64,000 nt of DNA, from positions 930,001-994,000 of the forward strand of contig NZ_CP063418.1 in assembly GCF_013184985.2 (NCBI RefSeq), in the 5' to 3' direction. Position 1 is the first letter of the stretch. Each line of letters starts with the position of its first letter. The notes under the pieces are model-generated. The model ran no database searches, was not told the DNA's origin, and was given only the letters and a program-made list of their open reading frames with translations. The position numbers were made by a program, and so were the translations under genes. The stretch comes from Actinomyces faecalis (GTDB taxonomy: Bacteria > Actinomycetota > Actinomycetes > Actinomycetales > Actinomycetaceae). Positions 58,795 through 64,000 of this stretch are shown one piece after another.

Positions 58795-60123
58795 TCAGGC
58801 CTTCGGCTCGGCCGAGATCGTGAAGTCGACGCCTGCCTCCTCGGCAGCCTTGACGTCCTCGATGGAGTGGGACTCGACGTCGAACTCGTTGCGGGTCTTG
58901 TGACGGAAGCCCCAGATCGCGAAGGCGTATCCGACGGCGGCGATGGCGGCCAGGGCCGCGTAGGCGATCTCGGGGCCGGCGCGCAGGAGCAGCGGGGTGA
59001 CTGAGGCTGCCAGCGCGGCGACGACTCGGGCGACGGCGATGATCGTGCCCTGGGCGGTGGTGCGCAGCAGGGTGGGGAAGGACTCCTGGGTCCAGACCTT
59101 CATGATGCCCTCGAAGGCGAAGCCGCTGCCGATACCGTTGATGACGGAGACGGCGATGTAGGTGACGACGCTGAAGCCGAAGATCGGGTAGATGAGATAG
59201 GCGCCGGCGAAGAGGAGCGCGCCGACGTAGAAGTAGGGCATCCGCTTGTCGGTGTCGACGATCTTCATGAACCACACGCCCCAGATGAAGCCGAGCGGCA
59301 TCATGATCAGGCCTAGCCGGCTGGTGAAGGCCACGTCCATGTGGATGACGTTGACAGCGACCCAGGTGCCGAACTGGCCACCGGTGTTGGCCGGGATGTT
59401 GACCAGGGCGTAGAAGAAGATGAGGGCGAAAAAGGGCTTGGCGTAAGGGCTCTGGAGAAGCAGGCGCAGCTGGGAGCGCTCGGCGCGCACGGTCTCCACG
59501 CCTGCCTTCTTCTCTGCCTGAGCCTCCAGCCACACGTGGGACTCGGGTAGCGGCAGTCGCAGGAGGAGGACGATGACGGCGACGATGCCGACCTGGGCGT
59601 AGAGGATCTGACCGCCGAGGTGGCCCCAGTTGCCGACGATCGAGGCGCAGGCGATGGCGCCGAGGATGCCGACGGTCCACAGGATGTTGGACAGGCCGAT
59701 GATCTTGCCGCGGTTCTCGTCCGTCGCGGTCTCGGCGATGTTGGCCAGGGAGACCGGCAGGTCCGCGCCGGTGCCCAGACCGACGAGGATGGTGCCCACC
59801 ATGAGCATGGTGAAGCTGCCAGCGAAGACCTGGAGGGCGGCGCCGACGGCGATGAGCACCATGGTGGCGGAGAAGACGTGCTTACGACCGAAGCTGTCAC
59901 CGAGCTTTCCTCCGAAGAGGGCGCCGCCGGCGATGGCAAGCGTCAGGCCCATCGAGGCCAGGCCGACCTGTCCGTCGCTGTAACCGCTGGTGAGCTGGTA
60001 GATCGTCAGCGCCGTGCCAGAGGAGACGATGGCGCAGGAGTCGATGTAGGACGCCATGCCGGACACGACGCCTACGAACCACGGGTTAGGGTGCTTCGTC
60101 GGGGAGGGGGTTGAGTTTTGCAC
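58795..60123 (-). CDS. MFS transporter, probable L-rhamnose importer
   Basis: A 442-residue transporter with twelve hydrophobic spans. The loop 2-3 motif GGKLGDSFGRKHVF is the general MFS signature. A long central loop carries AQAEKKAGVETVRAERS. It resembles inositol/sugar permeases. Position next to rhaI and a LacI gene, and a promoter bearing the same operator, point to L-rhamnose as substrate. GTG 60123 follows AAGGAG at six bases. Confidence 0.85.
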   Translation of the reverse strand: MQNSTPSPTKHPNPWFVGVVSGMASYIDSCAIVSSGTALTIYQLTSGYSDGQVGLASMGLTLAIAGGALFGGKLGDSFGRKHVFSATMVLIAVGAALQVFAGSFTMLMVGTILVGLGTGADLPVSLANIAETATDENRGKIIGLSNILWTVGILGAIACASIVGNWGHLGGQILYAQVGIVAVIVLLLRLPLPESHVWLEAQAEKKAGVETVRAERSQLRLLLQSPYAKPFFALIFFYALVNIPANTGGQFGTWVAVNVIHMDVAFTSRLGLIMMPLGFIWGVWFMKIVDTDKRMPYFYVGALLFAGAYLIYPIFGFSVVTYIAVSVINGIGSGFAFEGIMKVWTQESFPTLLRTTAQGTIIAVARVVAALAASVTPLLLRAGPEIAYAALAAIAAVGYAFAIWGFRHKTRNEFDVESHSIEDVKAAEEAGVDFTISAEPKA

Positions 60124-60230
60124 GAGTTCTCCTTCGAGCTGACATCCCGTCTCGCGGCTGTGCGAGGTGAGGGGCGGTCTTAAGGTGCGGGCGCCGTGGT
60201 GGCGCCGTCCGGTGATGGTGGTCGACCGGC

Positions 60231-60280
60231 TTGAAACGAATCAACAGCGGTAGCGTAGTCCGCGCGTTAGAACGTTTCAA
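60231..60280. promoter_or_regulatory. Dual LacI operators, divergent MFS and lacI promoters
   Basis: TTGAAACGAATCAA (60231-60244) and TTAGAACGTTTCAA (60267-60280) lie 36 bases apart. For the MFS gene, TTGAAA (60275-60280, minus) and TACGCT (60252-60257, minus) are 17 bases apart, so the second site covers the -35 and the first covers the transcription start. For the LacI gene a weaker pair, TTAGAA and TATGAA (60289-60294), is possible. The rest of 60124-60423 holds no gene. Confidence 0.7.
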
Positions 60281-60423
60281 GGCCGTGTTATGAAGAGCCT
60301 GGGAGGCCTGTTCCCGACCTGTGATTGAACAGGTTGAACGCGTCGCATAGCATCGCGGTGCCGGCAGTGCCGCGCCTCGCGGCGGCTCCAGCCAGGCCTT
60401 GTCCCGCAGCTCATCGGAGTGAG

Positions 60424-61485
60424 ATGATCCCGCCCAAGAACCCTTCATCGCGTCCCTCGGTACGCGACGTCGCCGCCCTGGCTGAGGTCTCGGTCGGTAC
60501 GGTCTCCCACGTGCTCAACCACCCGGACAAGGTCGCCCAGGCCACGCGTGAGCGGGTCGAGGCGGCGATCGTCGAGCTAGGTTTCGTCCGCTCCGAGACC
60601 GCCAGGCGCCTGCGGCACGGCGGGTCCTCGCTCGTCGGCGTCCTCGTCCACGACATCTCCAACCCCTTCTTCACCGAGGCTGCCCGGGGCATCGAGGACC
60701 GGCTGCGTCAGGACGGGCGCGTGCCCATGGTCGGCTCCACGGACTCCGATCCTCGCCGCGAGCGCGAGCTCATGAGCATGCTGGCTGGCCTGGACGTACG
60801 CGGCGTCATCGTCACTCCCTCTTCCTCGACCCTGAACAACCTCGCCGTGCTCGCTGGCCGCGGCATCCGTGTGGTGCTCATGGACCACCCGGCTATCTCG
60901 GACGAGCTGTCCACGGTGGCCGGTGACGACGTCGCTGGCGCCAAGGTGGCGGTGCGTCACCTGCTGGACCTCGGCCACCGCCGTATCGGCTTCGTCAACG
61001 GGGCGCTGACGGTCCGGCAGTCGGTCGACCGGCGCCGTGGCGTCCTCCAGGCCCTGTCCGAGGCGGGGGAGGACCCGGGCCGGGTCCTGGTAGAGGTCGA
61101 GGCTGTCCACGAGGGCGCGAGCTACTGTGCGGACGCCGGCGCGGTGGGTGCTGCCCGGCTGCTCGACGATCCTGAGCCGCCCACGGCACTGTTCTGTGCC
61201 AACGACCAGATGGCCATCGGGGCGATGCGCGTCATCCGTGACCGCGGCCTGCGCATCCCTCAGGATGTGGCGATCGTGGGCTACGACGACGTCGCCATCG
61301 CCTCCGAGCTCATCACTCCACTGACCAGCGTGCACCAGCCCATGCGCGAGATCGGCAGGGCTGCTGCGGACCTGCTGCTCTCCGACGGCTCAGCGATCCA
61401 GCACATCACCTTTGCTCCTGAGCTCGTGGTGCGCCAGTCCACCCAGGCGCCTACCTCTGCGGACCCACGCTCAGCAGGTGGATGA
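60424..61485 (+). CDS. LacI-family regulator (2), probable rhamnose repressor
   Basis: A 353-residue regulator. The helix-turn-helix SVRDVAALAEVSVGTVSHVL begins near residue 12, then RLRHGGSSLVGVLVHDISNPFFTE joins hinge and sensor domain (shown by LVGVLVHDISNPFF). CANDQMAIGAMRV and VGYDDVAIASELITPLT close the sensor fold. ATG 60424 is chosen because GGAGTGAG precedes it. Divergence from the MFS gene and the repeated operators around the rha genes make it the likely local repressor. Its last 35 bases overlap the end of the opposite helicase gene. Confidence 0.9.
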   Translation: MIPPKNPSSRPSVRDVAALAEVSVGTVSHVLNHPDKVAQATRERVEAAIVELGFVRSETARRLRHGGSSLVGVLVHDISNPFFTEAARGIEDRLRQDGRVPMVGSTDSDPRRERELMSMLAGLDVRGVIVTPSSSTLNNLAVLAGRGIRVVLMDHPAISDELSTVAGDDVAGAKVAVRHLLDLGHRRIGFVNGALTVRQSVDRRRGVLQALSEAGEDPGRVLVEVEAVHEGASYCADAGAVGAARLLDDPEPPTALFCANDQMAIGAMRVIRDRGLRIPQDVAIVGYDDVAIASELITPLTSVHQPMREIGRAAADLLLSDGSAIQHITFAPELVVRQSTQAPTSADPRSAGG

Positions 61486-64000
61486 CTGCCTTGTCCGCCT
61501 GATCGCACTCGGCCAGGTCGACGAGTGCGGTCAGCCGCCAGTCGTGGTCCCCGTCAGGGTCCTCCAGCACCTGGGTAGCCAGCCACACGGTACGGCCGGT
61601 CCTGGCAAAGGCCTCGACGAGGCGATCGGAGACCCCGGCCGCCGCCAGGTCCGTGGGGCTCGGGGCTTCGTCGAGCGGGGCCAGCACGACCGCGCGCGCC
61701 GCCGTGTCCGTGCCGATCCAGTCGTACTCGTCCCAGTAGCGGGCCAGAACGTCGTCCCACCGGTCCTCGCCCCAGCCGGAGGAGGCGTCCAGACGTCCTA
61801 GGGCCTCGACGTCGTCGCGCGCCATGAGCTCGACGCGACGGAACATCTCCTTGCGCACCGCCACACGGAAGGCGTGGAGGTTGCGGCTGAAGGCCACCTT
61901 GCCGTTCTCGTCCGCCCCGAAGGCGCGCTCGATGCCGATCGAGTCGTCCTCGCCGGGCCGGTCACCGTCCAGGATCCCGGCCGCCAGCTCGGCGCGGCCG
62001 GCCTGCGCCGCCCCCAGGGCCTCCCACTCGTCCAGCAGGGAGGAGTCCACCGCGCGCACCAGGTTCCCCAGCCAGTCGATGAGGGCAGCGACCTCCTCGG
62101 TGCGGTGCTCCTCGGGGACCACCTGGCGCAGCGCCCGGTAGGCGTCAGTGAGGTAGCGCAGGATGACGCCCTCGCTGCGGCCCAGCTCATAGCGTGAGAC
62201 CAGGTCGGAGAAGGTCATCGCGGACTCCACCATGTCCCGCACCACGGACTTGGGATGCAGCTCGTACTCGGCGATCCAGGGGTTGGAATGCTTGTACATC
62301 TCCAGCGCGGGAGCCAGGAGCTCGGTCAGGGGCTGGGGCCAGGTGACCTCCTCCAGCGCGGCCATGCGTTCGTCATAGTCCAGGCCCTCAGCCTTCATCG
62401 CGGCGATCGCCTCGCCACGGGCCTGACGCTGCTGGGCATAGAGTAGGGGTCGCGGGTCGTCCAGAGTGGCCTCGACGACGCTGACGACGTCCACCGTGTG
62501 CTCGGGGGAGTCCACGTCCAGCAGGTCCATGGCCGCCAGCGCGAAGGGGGCCAGAGGCTGGTTGAGAGCGAAGTCGTCAGGCAGGTCCACCGCCAGGCGA
62601 AGGCGTGGGCGGCCGTCCGACCGGGCCTGGGCGGAGGAGACGTGGGCGAGCACCCCGGCCGTGCGCAGCGAGAGGTAGATGTCGATCGCACGGCGCACGT
62701 GCTTGCGCCTCATCGCCTCGCTCTCGTGGACGCGTGAGAGCAGCTGGGCCATTGCTGCCACGGGATCGCCGTCGCGCTCCATGAGGTTCAAGACCATGGT
62801 GGTCGTGACCTGGAACTGGCTCGTCATGGTCTCGGGCTGGGCGTCCCGCAGGCGCTCGAAGGTCTTGTCAGTCCAGTTGACCCGACCCTCGGGAGCAGCC
62901 TTGCGCACGATCTTGCGGCGCTTGCGCTCGTCGTCGCCGGCCTTGGCCAGCGCCCTGGCGTTCTCGATCACGTGCTCGGGAGCCTGGACGACCACGTAGC
63001 CACGGGTGTCGAAGCCGGCGCGGCCCGCGCGGCCGGCGATCTGGTGGAACTCGCGCGCCGTGAGGTGGCGCTCCTTGGCGCCGTCGAACTTGACCAGGGA
63101 GGTGAGCACCACCGAGCGGATGGGGACGTTGATTCCAACCCCTAGGGTGTCCGTGCCGCAGATGACGCTCAGCAGGCCCTCACGCGCCAGGCGCTCGACC
63201 AGCCTGCGGTAGCGCGGAAGCATCCCGGCGTGGTGCACCCCGATGCCGGCACGCAGCAGGCGTGAGAGCGTGGCACCGAAACCTGGCCCGAACCGAAAGG
63301 AGCCTAGCGCCGCTGCCACCTCCTCCTTACGAGACTTGGGAACCAGGTCCACGCTGAGCAGCGAGGTGGCCCGCTCGATCGCCTCCTTCTGGGAGAAGTG
63401 GACGACGTAGACCGGAGCCTTGTGCTGCTGGACCAGGCGCTGGAGCAGCTCGCCGATCGGCTCGACGACGTACTCCATCTCCAGGGGCACCGGTCGCTCG
63501 GCGCCCTCGATGACGGCGACCTCCCGACCGCTGCGCTCCTTCATGTCTGTCACGAAGAAGCTCACGTCTCCCAGCGTGGCCGACAGCAGCACCATCTGGG
63601 CCTGAGGCAGCTCCAGCAGCGGGACCTGCCAGGCCCAGCCGCGCTGAGGATCGGCGTAGTAGTGGAACTCGTCCATGATGACGCAGTCCACGTCCATGGC
63701 CTCGCCCTCGCGCAGGGACTGGTTGGCGAGGATCTCCGCCGTGCAGCAGATGATGGGGGCGCCCGCGTTGATGGAGGAGTCACCGGTGACCATGCCGACG
63801 TTGTCCGCGCCGAACAGACCGATGAGCTCGAAGAACTTCTCACTCACGAGCGCCTTGAGGGGGGCGGTGTAGTAGGAGCGGCCTCCCCGGGCCAGTGAGG
63901 CGGTGTGGGCCGCCAGCGCGATCATGGACTTGCCCGAGCCCGTGGGGGTCGCGGCGATGACGTGGCGCCCGTCCAGGATCTGGCTCAGTGCCTCGTCCTG
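61451..64000 (-). CDS. DEAD/DEAH helicase, DUF3516 type (partial)
   Basis: The gene runs off the right edge; 849 residues are visible. TPTGSGKS (Walker A) lies at the edge, followed by YYTAPLKALVSEKF, GDSSINAGAPIICCTAEIL, motif II DEFHYYAD, and STLGDVSFF-like motif III. Domain 2 has VVHFSQKEAIERA, GIGVHHAGMLPRYR, VICGTDTLGVGINVP and HQIAGRAGRAGFD, the Ski2/Mtr4-like pattern. The C-terminal half matches the actinobacterial DUF3516 extension (DKTFERLRDAQPETMTSQFQ). Probably an RNA helicase; the substrate is unknown. Not part of the sugar island. Confidence 0.9.
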   Translation of the reverse strand, partial: QDEALSQILDGRHVIAATPTGSGKSMIALAAHTASLARGGRSYYTAPLKALVSEKFFELIGLFGADNVGMVTGDSSINAGAPIICCTAEILANQSLREGEAMDVDCVIMDEFHYYADPQRGWAWQVPLLELPQAQMVLLSATLGDVSFFVTDMKERSGREVAVIEGAERPVPLEMEYVVEPIGELLQRLVQQHKAPVYVVHFSQKEAIERATSLLSVDLVPKSRKEEVAAALGSFRFGPGFGATLSRLLRAGIGVHHAGMLPRYRRLVERLAREGLLSVICGTDTLGVGINVPIRSVVLTSLVKFDGAKERHLTAREFHQIAGRAGRAGFDTRGYVVVQAPEHVIENARALAKAGDDERKRRKIVRKAAPEGRVNWTDKTFERLRDAQPETMTSQFQVTTTMVLNLMERDGDPVAAMAQLLSRVHESEAMRRKHVRRAIDIYLSLRTAGVLAHVSSAQARSDGRPRLRLAVDLPDDFALNQPLAPFALAAMDLLDVDSPEHTVDVVSVVEATLDDPRPLLYAQQRQARGEAIAAMKAEGLDYDERMAALEEVTWPQPLTELLAPALEMYKHSNPWIAEYELHPKSVVRDMVESAMTFSDLVSRYELGRSEGVILRYLTDAYRALRQVVPEEHRTEEVAALIDWLGNLVRAVDSSLLDEWEALGAAQAGRAELAAGILDGDRPGEDDSIGIERAFGADENGKVAFSRNLHAFRVAVRKEMFRRVELMARDDVEALGRLDASSGWGEDRWDDVLARYWDEYDWIGTDTAARAVVLAPLDEAPSPTDLAAAGVSDRLVEAFARTGRTVWLATQVLEDPDGDHDWRLTALVDLAECDQADKAVIHLLSVGPQR

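Overview
The window is high-GC DNA with GTG starts and a gene set typical of an actinobacterium, most likely an Actinomyces-type member of the Actinomycetaceae. That genus-level call is inference from gene content and synteny; no rRNA or other taxonomic marker is present. It has two parts: a housekeeping segment (about 1-16.8 kb, and again from 61.4 kb to the right edge) and a roughly 45-kb carbohydrate island (about 16.8-61.5 kb) built around L-rhamnose.

Housekeeping segment. The order is DUF3039 protein, DEXH helicase, pncB (opposite strand), clpS, DUF2017, murI, a metallo-beta-lactamase-fold phosphodiesterase and a DUF3054 membrane protein, then rdgB-rph on the opposite strand, tRNA-Leu(UAG), a Gfo/Idh/MocA oxidoreductase, a Bcp peroxiredoxin, two identical tRNA-Lys(CUU) genes, a prolyl aminopeptidase, an ATP-grasp enzyme, a YccF protein and YbaK. 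The pncB-clpS-DUF2017-murI-MBL-rph-rdgB set matches the Rv1330c-Rv1341 neighbourhood of Mycobacterium tuberculosis, partly rearranged. Ten genes have a TANNNT -10 element 6-8 bases before the start codon and mostly no ribosome binding site, so they are probably read as leaderless mRNAs. Most units end in long perfect hairpins without a U-tract.

Rhamnose island. The catabolic core lies on the minus strand at 53.6-60.1 kb: rhaI, rhaB, an HSL-type esterase and rhaD, with a separately transcribed MFS sugar importer and a divergent LacI regulator. Around it are three GH78 alpha-L-rhamnosidases, one GH106-like rhamnosidase, two GH43 enzymes, one GH3, one GH1, one DUF5060/DUF4038-type glycosidase and a type-B carboxylesterase. 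A plus-strand operon at 25.6-39.1 kb joins a peptide-type (family 5) ABC importer, including a fused permease-ATPase, directly to GH78, GH43, GH3 and GH-like genes. None of the island's glycosidases shows a signal peptide. The likely route is import of rhamnosyl oligosaccharides, cytoplasmic trimming, then rhamnose to rhamnulose (RhaI), rhamnulose-1-phosphate (RhaB), and dihydroxyacetone phosphate plus lactaldehyde (RhaD). The only clearly exported island enzyme candidate is a large alpha/beta-hydrolase-like PKD protein ending in an LARTG sortase signal.

Regulation is unusually readable. Palindromes of the form TGAANCGNTTCA overlap or abut promoters of rhaI, the MFS gene, two GH78 genes and the GH106 gene. 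A variant, GTAGAACGNTYNAC, lies next to the promoters of the two plus-strand units flanking the second LacI gene. A TetR gene, a sugar MFS gene and a GH1 gene form a separate module around a 23-bp inverted repeat. The island also shows decay: a DUF1593 gene with an in-frame stop, an eroded six-hairpin glycosidase missing its catalytic barrel, and an 11-G tract upstream of the GH106 gene. A frameshifted winged-helix gene lies in the housekeeping part. The right edge cuts a DUF3516-type helicase.
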